Origin: Streptomyces canus
GTDB taxonomy: Bacteria; Actinomycetota; Actinomycetes; Streptomycetales; Streptomycetaceae
DNA: 64,000 nucleotides
Assembly: GCF_041435015.1 (NCBI RefSeq)
Contig: NZ_CP107989.1
Location: 6,510,001-6,574,000 of the forward strand
Direction of reading: 5' to 3'
The position numbers were made by a program, and so were the translations under genes. Below the pieces are notes generated by a model. The model saw only the letters and a program-made list of their open reading frames with translations. It was not told where the DNA came from and ran no database searches. Numbering within the stretch: the stretch's first letter is position 1; the number at the start of each line of letters is the position of its first letter. Below, one piece after another: positions 50,897 to 61,726 of this stretch.

Positions 50897-51297
50897 CGGG
50901 GTGCGGGTGCGCCGATGCTGACTACGGCCGGGTTGCGTGTGTGCCGATGGTCATCACGGCCTGGCTGGTGTGCGGGGGAAGGTGAGGGCGGTCGGGGTGC
51001 GTGTGCGTCGATGCTGAGCACGGTCGGGTTGCGTGTGCGCCGATGCTCACCCCGGCCCGGCTGGTGTGCGGGGGAAGCTGAGCACGGTCGGGTTGCGTGT
51101 GCGCCGATGCTCACCCCGGCCCGGCTGGTGTGCGGGGGAAGCTGAGCACGGTCGGATTGCGTGTGCGCCGATGCTCACCCCGGCCCGGCTGGTGTGCGGG
51201 GGAAGGTGAGCACGGTCGGGGTGCGGGTGCGCCGATGCTGAGCACGGTCGGATTGCGCGTGCGGACGATGCTGGGCGCTGCCCCCCCTGGTGTGCGG
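50897..51297. repeat. array of 32/64-bp repeats after the M14 gene
   Basis: The 448-bp gap between the M14 gene and pepN is filled by repeats. A 64-bp unit (starts GTCGGGTTGCGTGTGCGCCG, ends GAAGCTGAGCACG) occurs three times almost unchanged at 51023-51086, 51087-51150 and 51151-51214, with diverged copies at about 50927-50990 and 51247-51297. A 32-bp short unit, identical to the 64-bp unit without its central 32 bases, occurs at about 50897, 50991 and 51215. The long unit matches the final bases of the M14 gene (CGGTTGGTGTGCGGGGG), so the array probably arose by slippage from that end. There are no unique spacers and no credible ORF. Confidence 0.85.
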
Positions 51298-51329
51298 GGG
51301 AGGCGGATGACCCGGGCCACCCGCCTCCC
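51298..51329. terminator. terminator between the repeat array and pepN
   Basis: A perfect 9-bp stem, GGGAGGCGG at 51298-51306 with CCGCCTCCC at 51321-51329, and a 14-base loop. It lies eight bases after the pepN stop (minus strand) and just beyond the repeat array, so it can serve pepN and stop plus-strand read-through. Confidence 0.7.
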
Positions 51330-51337
51330 GCCGCGTT

Positions 51338-53914
51338 CTACTGTCCGGCCTGCGCGTCCGCGGCCTGGGCCATCAGCGCCCGCTCCACGCCCGCGCGGGA
51401 CTCGGAGACGAGCCGCCGCAGGGCCGCGTTGGGCTCGGCCGAGGCCAGCCAGGCGTCCGTCCGGTCCAGGGTCTCCTGGGAGACCTGGAGCGACGGGTAG
51501 AGGCCGACCGCGATCTGCTGGGCGATCTCGTGCGAGCGGGACTCCCAGATGTCCTTGACCACGTCGAAGTACTTGTCCGTGTACGGAGCGAGCAGCTCAC
51601 GCTGATCGGTCTGGACGAAGCCTCCGATGACGGCCTCCTGGACGGCGTTGGGCAGCTTGTCGGACTCGACGACCTGTGCCCAGGCCTCCGACTTCGCCTC
51701 CTCGGTCGGCCGCGAGGCACGGGCGGTCGCCGCGTGGCGCTCGCCCGCCGCCGTCTTGTCCCGCTCGTACTCGCCGGCGATCTCCGACTCGTCGTAGCGG
51801 CCCACGGCGGCCAGCCGCTGGACGAACGCCCAGCGCAGCTCGGTGTCGACGGCCAGGCCCTCGACGACCTGAGATCCCCCGAGCAGCCCCTCCAGCAGGT
51901 CCAGCTGCTCCGGCGTACGGGCCGTGGCCGCGAACGCCCGCGCCCACGCGAGCTGGTGGTCGCTGCCCGCCGCCGCGGACCGCAGATGGGCCAGCGTGGC
52001 GTCGGTCCAGCGGGTCAGCAGGGCCTCACGGGCGGTGGGGGCGGCGTACAGCTCGATCGCCAGCTTCACCTGCCGGTGCAGCGACTGCACGACACCGATG
52101 TCGGACTCCTTGCCGATACCGGAGAGGACCAGGGAGAGGTAGTCGCGGGTCGCGAGCTCCGCGTCCCTCGTCATGTCCCACGCCGAGGCCCAGCACAGCG
52201 CGCGCGGCAGCGAGGACTCGAAGTCGCCGAGGTGCTCGGTCACGAAGGCCAGCGACTCGTCGTCGAGGCGGACCTTGGCGTACGACAGGTCGTCGTCGTT
52301 GAGGAGCACGACCGCCGGACGGCGCTTGCCGACCAGCTCCGGCACCGCCGTCAACTCGCCGTCGACGTCCAGCTCGACACGCTCGTCACGGACCAGCTTG
52401 CCGCTGTCGCCGTCGAGTTCGTACAGACCGACCGCGATGCGGTGCGGACGCAGGGTCGGCTCGCCCTTCGCGCCCGCGGGCAGGGCCGGGGCCTCCTGAC
52501 GGATCGCGAACGAGGTGATGACACCGTCCGCGTCCGTCTCGATCTGAGGGCGCAGGATGTTGATGCCGGCCGTCTGCAGCCACTTCTGCGACCAGGTGCC
52601 CAGGTCGCGGCCGGACGTCTCCTCCAGCGCGCCCAGCAGGTCGGACAGCCGGGTGTTGCCGAACGCGTGGCGCTTGAAGTACGCCTGCACCCCGCCGAAG
52701 AACTCGTCCATGCCGACGTAGGCGACGAGCTGCTTGAGAACAGAGGCCCCCTTCGCGTACGTGATGCCGTCGAAGTTGACCAGCACGTCGTCCAGGTCGC
52801 GGATCTCGGCCATGATCGGGTGCGTGGACGGCAGCTGGTCCTGGCGGTACGCCCACGTCTTCATGGAGTTGGCGAACGTGGTCCAGGAGTGCGGCCAGCG
52901 GCTGTCCGGGGCGTACGCCTGGCAGGCGATGGAGGTGTAGGTGGCGAACGACTCGTTCAGCCACAGGTCGTTCCACCACTCCATGGTGACCAGGTCGCCG
53001 AACCACATGTGGGCCAGCTCGTGGAGGATGGTCTCGGCGCGCATCTCGTAGGCGGCGTCGGTCACCTTGGACCGGAAGACGTACTGGTCGCGGATGGTCA
53101 CCGCGCCGGCGTTCTCCATCGCGCCCGCGTTGAACTCCGGCACGAACAGCTGGTCGTACTTCTTGAACGGGTACGCGTAGTCGAACTTCTCCTGGAACCA
53201 CTCGAAGCCCTGCCGGGTCACCTCGAAGATGGCGTCCGAGTCGAGGTGTTCGGCGAGCGAGGGGCGGCAGTAGATGCCGAGGGGGACGGACTGGCCGTCC
53301 TTCTCGTACACGCTGTGCACGGAGTGGTACGGGCCGACGATCAAGGCCGTGATGTACGACGAGATCCGCGGGGTCGGCTCGAAGACCCAGACGTCGTCCT
53401 TCGGCTCCGGCGTCGGGGAGTTGGAGACCACGGTCCAGCCGGTCGGCGCCTTCACGGTGAACTGGAAGGTGGCCTTCAGGTCCGGCTGCTCGAAGGAGGC
53501 GAAGACGCGGCGGGCGTCCGGCACCTCGAACTGGGTGTACAGATAGGCCTGCTGGTCGACCGGGTCGACGAAGCGGTGCAGGCCCTCACCGGTGTTGGTG
53601 TACGCGGCGTCGGCGACGACCCGCAGGATGTTGCGGCCCTCCAGCAGGCCCGGCAGGGCGATACGGGAGTCCGCGAAGACCTCCGCCGGGTCGAGGGCGT
53701 CCCCGTTCAGCGTCACCTCGTGGACCGTGGGGGCCACCAGGTCGATGAAGGACTCGGCGCCGTTCTCGGTGACGTCGAAGCGCACCGTGGTCACGGACCG
53801 GTAGGTACCGCCCTCCTGCGCGCCGGAGAGGTCGAGATCGATCTCGTAGGACTCGACGCTGAGCAGCGTCGCCCGCTGCCGAGCTTCGTCGCGAGTCAGG
53901 TTTGTGCCAGGCAC
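51338..53914 (-). CDS. pepN: aminopeptidase N (M1 family)
   Basis: An 858-residue cytoplasmic zinc aminopeptidase that removes N-terminal residues from peptides; length and order fit actinobacterial PepN. The exopeptidase motif GAMEN is at 264-268, the zinc motif HELAH at 298-302 and the third ligand Glu321 in WLNESFA. The N-terminal beta domain (1-190) and C-terminal ERAP1-like helical domain (about 520-850) are complete. GTG 53914 follows AGGAGA. The gene is monocistronic and diverges from the DUF1203 gene. Confidence 0.96.
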   Translation of the reverse strand: MPGTNLTRDEARQRATLLSVESYEIDLDLSGAQEGGTYRSVTTVRFDVTENGAESFIDLVAPTVHEVTLNGDALDPAEVFADSRIALPGLLEGRNILRVVADAAYTNTGEGLHRFVDPVDQQAYLYTQFEVPDARRVFASFEQPDLKATFQFTVKAPTGWTVVSNSPTPEPKDDVWVFEPTPRISSYITALIVGPYHSVHSVYEKDGQSVPLGIYCRPSLAEHLDSDAIFEVTRQGFEWFQEKFDYAYPFKKYDQLFVPEFNAGAMENAGAVTIRDQYVFRSKVTDAAYEMRAETILHELAHMWFGDLVTMEWWNDLWLNESFATYTSIACQAYAPDSRWPHSWTTFANSMKTWAYRQDQLPSTHPIMAEIRDLDDVLVNFDGITYAKGASVLKQLVAYVGMDEFFGGVQAYFKRHAFGNTRLSDLLGALEETSGRDLGTWSQKWLQTAGINILRPQIETDADGVITSFAIRQEAPALPAGAKGEPTLRPHRIAVGLYELDGDSGKLVRDERVELDVDGELTAVPELVGKRRPAVVLLNDDDLSYAKVRLDDESLAFVTEHLGDFESSLPRALCWASAWDMTRDAELATRDYLSLVLSGIGKESDIGVVQSLHRQVKLAIELYAAPTAREALLTRWTDATLAHLRSAAAGSDHQLAWARAFAATARTPEQLDLLEGLLGGSQVVEGLAVDTELRWAFVQRLAAVGRYDESEIAGEYERDKTAAGERHAATARASRPTEEAKSEAWAQVVESDKLPNAVQEAVIGGFVQTDQRELLAPYTDKYFDVVKDIWESRSHEIAQQIAVGLYPSLQVSQETLDRTDAWLASAEPNAALRRLVSESRAGVERALMAQAADAQAGQ

Positions 53915-54056
53915 GCGTTCATCTCCTCGTTATGTCTAGGTTCGGCGGTTCGGTCATCCTTCCATGTGACGCGCGTCGCCGGGAGCCGCCGCCCACCCCG
54001 AACACCAGGTCCGTATCCCGCCGGTCGTGCACGCGTGCCCGCGCCAGCCTGGACCC

Positions 54057-55558
<1,502 letters not shown>

Positions 55559-55740
55559 CTATCTCTTCACACTTGACCGAGGCTTTTCCATCATGCGGCC
55601 GACCCGGGTCTCCCTGTCCAATTCTTTGCGCTCCATGCCCGAGGAATGGACTGCCGGACGGTGTGACGTACACCTCTCAGCGACTTTCCGTGGGATCCGG
55701 CGAACGTTTCCGTGCGCTGCGGCGTCGTAGAGGAAACGCG

Positions 55741-56277
55741 GTGAGGGGGTGGCTTGTGCTGCGCAGAAGGGCACGCCGGGTCCACGAAGGGGACGATCCC
55801 CTGGACGCGGCGCAGGAACGCCGGGTGCGGGCCGTGCTCGCCCTGGGCGGGGTGCCGCAGGCGGACCTGCCGGACGGGGTGCAGCAGGTCCGCCTGCGGT
55901 TGCTGGAGCGGGCGGCGAAGGGGTACGAGGCGCCACGGGACGTGTCCGCGTGGGCCGCGGTCGTCGCCTCCAACCTCGCCATGGACTGGCACCGGGCCAA
56001 GAAGCGCCAGGAGCGGCTGGGGGAGCGGCTGGCCTCACTGCGCCAGCACGAGCACCCCTCCGGGGAGGACACCAGCGTGCTCTCCCTCGCCGTCGCGCAG
56101 GGCCTGGACGAGCTGCCCGACCAGCAGCGCCAGGTCCTCGTGCTGCGGTTCTTCGCCGACCTGCCGGTGCGCTCGATCGCCCAGGAGCTGGGCGTCCCGG
56201 AGGGCACGGTCAAGAGCCGCCTGCACACGGCGGTCAGGGCCCTGCGGGCCCGCCTGCACGAGGACGAGGTGGTGTGA
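55741..56277 (+). CDS. ECF-type RNA polymerase sigma factor
   Basis: A 178-residue ECF sigma factor. Region 2 is divergent (LPDGVQQVRLRLLERAAKGY, DVSAWAAVVASNLAMDWHRAKKR) and region 4 is clear (GLDELPDQQRQVLVLRFFADLPVRSIAQELGVPEGTVKSRLHTAVRALRA). GTG 55741 follows AGAGGAAA; GTG 55756 is a close alternative, while earlier in-frame GTG or ATG codons lie in non-coding DNA. The stop is one base from the ATG of a membrane-protein gene, so the two are surely co-transcribed. Confidence 0.9.
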   Translation: MRGWLVLRRRARRVHEGDDPLDAAQERRVRAVLALGGVPQADLPDGVQQVRLRLLERAAKGYEAPRDVSAWAAVVASNLAMDWHRAKKRQERLGERLASLRQHEHPSGEDTSVLSLAVAQGLDELPDQQRQVLVLRFFADLPVRSIAQELGVPEGTVKSRLHTAVRALRARLHEDEVV

Positions 56278-56278
56278 G

Positions 56279-56974
56279 ATGACCGAGGAACACGACGGTC
56301 TCGATGCCTTGATGGCCGCCATCACCGACGAACCGCTGCCCGAGAGCGCCGCCGCCGATCCGGCCTTCCTCGCCGAGCACCGCTCGGCCCAGGACGATGT
56401 CGCCCTCCTGCGCGAGCAGCTGCGGATCATCGGCGAGACCCTGACGGAGGCCCCACCGGCCGCGAAACCCGTTCCCCCACGACCGTCCCGGGCCCGGCAC
56501 CGCGCCCGCACCTTCGCCTTCGGCACCCTCGCGGTGGCCGCCGTCGCGAGTGTGGTCACAGGCCTGGGCTGGCTCCTCGGGCACGGCGGGGCGGACAACC
56601 TGAGCTCGGCCGACTCGGGGTCCTCCAAGGCGGAAGCCGGCGTCCGCTTCGGCAGCCCGTCCTACCTGGCCTGTGCCGTCACCGTCGCCGAGGGCGAGGT
56701 CACCGCGGTCAAGGAACTCCCCGCCACCGGGGAACTCCAGGTCACCGTGCACGTGAGCCGCTACTTCAAGCAGACCCGGGACCTCGATCACCTCACGTAC
56801 CTGGTGAGCGCGTACGACCTCCCCGAACCTCTCACCAAGGGCACCCGCGTCCTGTTCGGCGTGCCCCAGGGCTCGCCCAGCCCCGACCACTGGGTCGTCG
56901 GTGAGCAGGGGATCGCCCGGGAGCGGGCCTGGATCACCGCCTCGCTTCCGGAATCGCGCGAGCTCGGCTGCTAG
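56279..56974 (+). CDS. single-pass membrane protein, likely partner of the ECF sigma factor
   Basis: A 231-residue protein. The cytoplasmic N-terminal 80 residues are acidic and helical (EHDGLDALMAAITDEPLP, AQDDVALLREQLRIIGETL), one membrane helix follows (FGTLAVAAVASVVTGLGWLLG), then an extracytoplasmic beta-rich domain of about 120 residues with two Cys residues. Gene order and topology suggest an anti-sigma factor, although no zinc-binding HxxxCxxC motif is present. A strong terminator follows it. Confidence 0.85.
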   Translation: MTEEHDGLDALMAAITDEPLPESAAADPAFLAEHRSAQDDVALLREQLRIIGETLTEAPPAAKPVPPRPSRARHRARTFAFGTLAVAAVASVVTGLGWLLGHGGADNLSSADSGSSKAEAGVRFGSPSYLACAVTVAEGEVTAVKELPATGELQVTVHVSRYFKQTRDLDHLTYLVSAYDLPEPLTKGTRVLFGVPQGSPSPDHWVVGEQGIARERAWITASLPESRELGC

Positions 56975-57000
56975 GCCCTGTCGGCCCAGGGCACGAGAAA

Positions 57001-57027
57001 GGGCGGGCGCCCACCGGACGCCCGCCC
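57001..57027. terminator. bidirectional terminator between sigma operon and protease gene
   Basis: A perfect 9-bp stem GGGCGGGCG/CGCCCGCCC with a 9-base loop, flanked by AAA on the left and CTTG on the right. It lies 26 bases after the membrane-protein stop and 22 bases beyond the protease stop on the other strand. Confidence 0.8.
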
Positions 57028-57049
57028 CTTGTCGCCGTACGGAGAAGTG

Positions 57050-60000
57050 TTACGGCGTGACCTTCTCGATCTTCACGTTGCCGACGCCCGCGACCGTGCC
57101 GCGCGCGTTGACGAGGCTGACCTGGCCGAAGAACTCACGGCCCGCCGGGGCGGCCGCCAGGGCGGTGACGCTGCCGGAGACGGTCGTCGAGGCGCCCGTG
57201 GCGAGCTTCACCGGCGCGTCGGAGACGGTGACGGTGCCCAGGGCGCTGGAGAAGAACACGTCCTGGTAGTCGTACGCCGTGGAGCCGGCCGGAACCGAGT
57301 AGCCGGCGACCTCGATGGTGTACGTGCCGGCGGCGGGCGAGGCGACCGAGACGGCCTCCTCCGAGTCGCCGTCCGCGGACGTGCCGACCACGGTGCCCGC
57401 CGCGTCGTAGACCGTCAGGTCCAGGTCGGCGGAGGCGTCGGAGACGTTGCCGATGGCGACGTCGAGCGACTTCGCGCCCGCGGGCACCTCGACCGTGGTG
57501 GTCTGGGTGGCGCCCTCGGCGATGGTCGGGCGGGCCGTCTTGGACGAGCCGAGCGGGCCGCCGGCCAGCTTGCCGTCGATCGCGGCGAGGGTGTTGGTCA
57601 CCTTCCAGGAGGCGGTGGCCGGGGTGCCGACCTTGGCCTCGGCGACGGTCACGGTCTCCGGGTCGAAGACCGCGCCGTAGACGGCGACGTCCAGCTTGTA
57701 CGGGTTGTCGAGCAGCGGCGAGGTGCGGCGCGACTCGACCTCGATCTCCCAGACACCGGCCTGCGGGTCGGCGTAGGAACGGGCGTCGGGCTTGCAGCCG
57801 TTGCCGTCGAGGTAGTTGTTGTAGCAGTACGGGGTGCCGGTGTTGTCGACCGGGACGCCGTAGGGGTGGATGGCGATGAAGCGGGTCTGGCTCTTGTCCT
57901 TCAGCCCGCCGATCGCGACCTCCAGCGACTTGGCGCCCGCGGGGACGGTCACGAAGTACGACTGGGTGCTGTTGCGCTGCACGGTGTTCGACGCGGTGTA
58001 GGTGTACTTCACCGGCGCCGAGACGACGACCGTGGTGAGGATCTGCTGGTCGACGCCCTCGGTCTTCGGGTCGTCGACGACCAGGATCGCGCTCTTGAGA
58101 CCCGCGGACTTCGGCTGCGCCTGGACCTTGACGGTCACCGGCTGGTTCAGCGGGAGCCTGATGTCGCCCTTGCCGAGGATCCGGAAGGTGTCACCGGCGT
58201 TGTTGTGGAAGTGCAGATCGTGGCGAATCGCCTTGTCCGCACCGGACGTACGGGTGAGGGTGACGTCGTACGTCTTCTTCTGACCGGCCTTCAGACCGCC
58301 CTCGCGGTCGTAGAGACCGGTGCCGTAGCCCGGGGTCTTCAGGAGCTGGTCGATCGCGGTGTCGACGGGCGCCTTGACCGTGTAGTCGTGGGCGGTGGCG
58401 CCGTCCTTGATGGAGTCCCAGGCGTCCACGATGTCGATGAGGCCCGCGCCCTCCTCGTACGCCTGCACACCCTTGATGTGCTCGGCGGTCGAGGTCAGGG
58501 CGGTGCGCAGGGTGGCCGGCGTCAGCGCGATGTGCTTCTGCTTGGCGGCCGAGATGAGCAGCGCGGACGCGCCCGTGGCCTGCGGGGAGGCCATCGAGGT
58601 GCCCTGGAGCATCGAGTAGCCGGCCGGCAGCGTGTAGCCCGACTCGGCGACCGGGGAGCCCGGCAGCCAGGTCTGCGTGGTGTTGATGGCCGCACCCGGG
58701 GCGGACAGGGTCGGCGTGAAGCCGCCGTCCTCACGCGGACCGCGCGAGGAGAACGGCATCATCGCGTACGACTTGCTCACCTGCGAGCCGTAGTTGGCGG
58801 CCCAGGTCGCCTTGGAGATGGTCGCGCCGACCGAGATGACCTTGTCGGCCAGGCCGGGGTCGCCGATGGTGTTCGCGCCGGGGCCGGAGTTGCCCGCGGA
58901 GATCACCAGCTGGACGCCGTAGGTGTCGATGAGGCGGGTGTAGAGCTCGGCGCGCGCGTTGTTGCCGTCGTTGAGCGCGGGCAGACCGCCGATCGACATG
59001 TTGACGATGTCGACCCCGCGGTTGACGACGAGGTCGATCATGCCCTCGGTCAGCGCCACGTTGGTGCAGCCGCCGGTCCAGGTGCAGGCACGGGAGGAGA
59101 CGAGCTTGGCGCCCGGGGCCGCGCCGTTCATCCGGCCGCCGAACAGGCCGTGGGCGGCGGTGATGCCGGCGACGTGGGTGCCGTGCTCGGACTCGATGAC
59201 ACCGATGTTGACGTAGTCGGCCTTGTTGCCGGCGGCGTCGAAGACGACGTCCTTGCGGATCTCGACGACGAACGGCTGGCGCTCGGCGACATCGGTCGAC
59301 GGGTCGTCGGTGCCGAAGTACCCGACCTGGTAGCCGTCCTTGTACGGCTTCATCGGGGTGTCGTCGGCGAAGTTCTGGTTGTTGTTCAGGTCGACCCGGA
59401 CGGTCCCGGCGGCCTTGTCGTACAGCACGCCCCAGGTGTCGGTGGTGTCGCCGTCGCGGTTCGCGTCGCCCTTGGCGTCGCCGCCCGCGGTCGCGGCCTC
59501 GCGGAACAGGTTGACCTGGTACGACCCGGCGGGCGCCGTCCAGGTGCGGCCGTCGAAGGTGAAGCTCGGGCCGGAGACCGCGGTGGTCATGCGCCGCCAG
59601 GTGGCGTCGCCGTCGGAGACCGGGTCGGTCGACGTCACCCAGTCGACGATCTTCCGCTCACCGGTGGTGGTCTTCTGCAGGGCCGGGTGGCCGAGGTCCA
59701 CACCCGAGTCCAGGATGCCGATGGTGACCCCGCGGCCGTCCGCCTTCGGGTGGTCCTTCACGAAGTCGACGGCGCCCGTCTCGAAGGACGGGTTGTACGG
59801 GTTCTCGGCGGGCGTCTTCGCGCTCGGCGCCGGGTAGGTCTTCGTGGCCTTGTGCGCGGCGCCCTTGGCGGTGTCGGCGCTCGGCGTCGGGTCGTCCAGC
59901 GGGATGTCCTGCTTGACGTCGATGCCGTGCACGGAGGAGAGCTTCGCGGCGGCGGCGATGGCCGAGTCCGCCTTCGCGGTGGGGACGGTCGCCCGGACGT

Positions 60001-60343
60001 AACCGAGCTTGTCGTACGTGAGGCCCACCAGGCCGCCCTTGACCGCGTCCAGCTCCGCGGCGACCTGCTCGGTCTTCCCGGGGGCGGTGGCGACCATCAG
60101 CGTGATGTTCTTGGCGCCGTCGGCCTTGGCCTCGGCGAGCGCGTCGGCGTCGTCCGAACCGAGCTTCTCGTCCGCGGACTTCAGGCCCGGGTCGGAGGCG
60201 GCGGGGGCGTCGTCCGCGGCGGCGGAGAAGGCCATGGGTATCGGCCCCGCCGCGGAGAGCGCGGCGACCAGACCGGCGGCCACCGCTATGCGCGCCACAC
60301 GTCTCGCGCCCGATATCGGAGCGTGCTGGGGGGTGAGGGTCAT
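57050..60343 (-). CDS. secreted subtilisin-like serine protease (S8)
   Basis: A 1097-residue exported protease. The signal peptide is about residues 1-41 (VARIAVAAGLVAALSAAG, cleavage near FSA). A pro-region with I9-like character extends to about 190. The catalytic triad is Asp212 (GILDSGVD), His387 (SEHGTHVAGI) and Ser583 (LQGTSMASPQATG), with the oxyanion Asn485 in SAGNSGPG. A PA-like insert and two C-terminal beta-sandwich (P-domain or Ig-like) regions follow. ATG 60343 has AAGGG at six bases; ATG 60349 is too close to it. Long upstream in-frame reading is non-coding. Probably a nutrient-scavenging or developmental protease. Confidence 0.94.
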   Translation of the reverse strand: MTLTPQHAPISGARRVARIAVAAGLVAALSAAGPIPMAFSAAADDAPAASDPGLKSADEKLGSDDADALAEAKADGAKNITLMVATAPGKTEQVAAELDAVKGGLVGLTYDKLGYVRATVPTAKADSAIAAAAKLSSVHGIDVKQDIPLDDPTPSADTAKGAAHKATKTYPAPSAKTPAENPYNPSFETGAVDFVKDHPKADGRGVTIGILDSGVDLGHPALQKTTTGERKIVDWVTSTDPVSDGDATWRRMTTAVSGPSFTFDGRTWTAPAGSYQVNLFREAATAGGDAKGDANRDGDTTDTWGVLYDKAAGTVRVDLNNNQNFADDTPMKPYKDGYQVGYFGTDDPSTDVAERQPFVVEIRKDVVFDAAGNKADYVNIGVIESEHGTHVAGITAAHGLFGGRMNGAAPGAKLVSSRACTWTGGCTNVALTEGMIDLVVNRGVDIVNMSIGGLPALNDGNNARAELYTRLIDTYGVQLVISAGNSGPGANTIGDPGLADKVISVGATISKATWAANYGSQVSKSYAMMPFSSRGPREDGGFTPTLSAPGAAINTTQTWLPGSPVAESGYTLPAGYSMLQGTSMASPQATGASALLISAAKQKHIALTPATLRTALTSTAEHIKGVQAYEEGAGLIDIVDAWDSIKDGATAHDYTVKAPVDTAIDQLLKTPGYGTGLYDREGGLKAGQKKTYDVTLTRTSGADKAIRHDLHFHNNAGDTFRILGKGDIRLPLNQPVTVKVQAQPKSAGLKSAILVVDDPKTEGVDQQILTTVVVSAPVKYTYTASNTVQRNSTQSYFVTVPAGAKSLEVAIGGLKDKSQTRFIAIHPYGVPVDNTGTPYCYNNYLDGNGCKPDARSYADPQAGVWEIEVESRRTSPLLDNPYKLDVAVYGAVFDPETVTVAEAKVGTPATASWKVTNTLAAIDGKLAGGPLGSSKTARPTIAEGATQTTTVEVPAGAKSLDVAIGNVSDASADLDLTVYDAAGTVVGTSADGDSEEAVSVASPAAGTYTIEVAGYSVPAGSTAYDYQDVFFSSALGTVTVSDAPVKLATGASTTVSGSVTALAAAPAGREFFGQVSLVNARGTVAGVGNVKIEKVTP

Positions 60344-60585
60344 CGGCATCCCTTGTAGGTAAAGGAACGAGCGGGTTGGTGACCGGGTCCGATCGGTCCT
60401 GGTCACGGTGATCCGGAAGAAGACCCCGGATGACCGCACAGCTTTACGCATGGGAAGGATGTTTAGGGAGAGTTGACCGAATCGATATGGGTGTATGGGG
60501 AAAACCCGCGATGCCCTTTGGGGACATCGGCGAAGAGGCGTGCGAAAGCGGGCAATTCGCCGTGCGGGCCCTTTGGTCAGCCTTT

Positions 60586-61128
60586 TCAGACGTGCTTGGC
60601 GCGCGCGTAATGCCGGGACGCCTTCGCGCGGTTGCCGCAGGTCGCCATCGAGCACCAGCGCCGGGTGCCGTTCCTCGACGTGTCGAAGAAGTGGAGCACG
60701 CACGCGTCGTGGGCGCATGAGCGGATCCGGTCCGGCGCGGTGTCGAGCAGCTCCAGGTAGTTGCGCGCGGCGAGCCAGGCGGGGCCCCAGTCGGGGTCGC
60801 TCAACTCGGGTCGCTCGACGGGCCCTTGAGGGGTGAGTGCGACCCGGACCCGCCCGTGCTCCAGGACGGCGTCCACCAGGGGCGCCCCCTTCTCCAGTGA
60901 CCCGTCCACCGCCGTGCGCAGAGCCTCACGGGCCTGCCGGACATGCCGCAGCATCCTGTCGTCGGGGGCGTGACCGCCGCTCAGCCCGGTCGAGTCGAGC
61001 CACACCGCGAGCCCGTCGGCGTCGGCGAGGAGGTCCTGGAGGGTCCCCTCGCTCATCCACCGCGTGTTGAGCAGGTCGAGCGCGAGCGGCTCGCCGGTGA
61101 GCGGGCGGGGGTCGCGGGTGGGGGGCAT
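60586..61128 (-). CDS. CGNR zinc-finger / ABATE-domain regulator
   Basis: A 180-residue protein with an N-terminal ABATE domain (GEPLALDLLNTRW..., substrate-sensing helical region) and a C-terminal CGNR zinc finger (CAHDACVLHFFDTSRNGTRRWCSMATCGNRAKASRHYAR, in two parts) that binds DNA. CGNR proteins are stress-inducible regulators of neighbouring enzymes. It diverges from the glyoxalase-fold gene across 122 bases that contain a likely operator. Confidence 0.92.
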   Translation of the reverse strand: MPPTRDPRPLTGEPLALDLLNTRWMSEGTLQDLLADADGLAVWLDSTGLSGGHAPDDRMLRHVRQAREALRTAVDGSLEKGAPLVDAVLEHGRVRVALTPQGPVERPELSDPDWGPAWLAARNYLELLDTAPDRIRSCAHDACVLHFFDTSRNGTRRWCSMATCGNRAKASRHYARAKHV

Positions 61129-61149
61129 GTGGGGGTTCCCTTCCGTGCT

Positions 61150-61175
61150 AACCGGTCAAGGGTACGTGACTGGTT
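61150..61175. promoter_or_regulatory. putative operator of the CGNR/VOC pair
   Basis: Near-perfect inverted repeat AACCGGTCA (61150-61158) and TGACTGGTT (61167-61175), one mismatch, 8-base spacer. It lies 21 bases upstream of the CGNR start and in the shared promoter region with the glyoxalase-fold gene. A further AACC...GGTT pair (about 61192 and 61213) may be a second site. Confidence 0.5.
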
Positions 61176-61250
61176 GCATCCGTCGCCTCTAACCTCTAAA
61201 ATCGCTTACAAGGGTTAATCAAGCGAGTCATCCAAGCTGAGGGGACAGCC

Positions 61251-61694
61251 GTGACCTTGCGCACCGGCCACATCGGCCTGAACGTCACCGACCTCGACCG
61301 TTCGCTCGCCTTCTACCGGGACGTCCTCGGTTTCACGCCACTCGCCGAGGGCAAGGAGGAGGGCCGCCGTTACGCCTTCCTCGGCGACGGCGAGAACCTC
61401 GTCCTCACCCTCTGGCAGCAGGCCGAGCAGCCGTACGCCTCCCAGCGCGCGGGCCTCCACCACCTCGCCCTGGAAGCGGACACGATCGAGAAGGTGAGGG
61501 AGTACGAGGAGGCGCTGCGGGCGTACGGAGTGGACTTCGCCTACGAGGGCGTGGTCGCCCATCGTGAGGGCGCGGGGTCGGGCGGCATCTTCTTCCACGA
61601 CCCCGACGGCACCCGCCTGGAGATCTCCGTGCCGAGCGGTGCCGAGGAGGCCCCGGCCCCCTCCGGTGCGGCTCCGACCTGCGGGTTCTTCTAG
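61251..61694 (+). CDS. glyoxalase/VOC-superfamily protein
   Basis: A 147-residue vicinal-oxygen-chelate protein with two beta-alpha-beta-beta-beta modules: HIGLNVTDLDRSLAFYRDVLGF and LHHLALEAD, then GGIFFHDPDGTRLEISVP, including the metal ligands His7, His and Glu (RLEI). Members are dioxygenases, lyases, isomerases or resistance proteins of the bleomycin type; the precise reaction is unknown. GTG 61251 is the start. The CGNR regulator divergent from it probably controls it. Confidence 0.9.
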   Translation: MTLRTGHIGLNVTDLDRSLAFYRDVLGFTPLAEGKEEGRRYAFLGDGENLVLTLWQQAEQPYASQRAGLHHLALEADTIEKVREYEEALRAYGVDFAYEGVVAHREGAGSGGIFFHDPDGTRLEISVPSGAEEAPAPSGAAPTCGFF

Positions 61695-61726
61695 CCATAA
61701 GGATCTATCACGCGGGCTCGCGGGCC

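Noticed and set aside
50897..51297. Possible CRISPR array
   Set aside because: The units are contiguous and conserved throughout with no variable spacers, and no cas genes are near. It is a tandem repeat.
57029..60358. Open frame of about 1100 codons antisense to the subtilase gene
   Set aside because: Valine/glycine/arginine-rich shadow of a gene with a complete catalytic triad.
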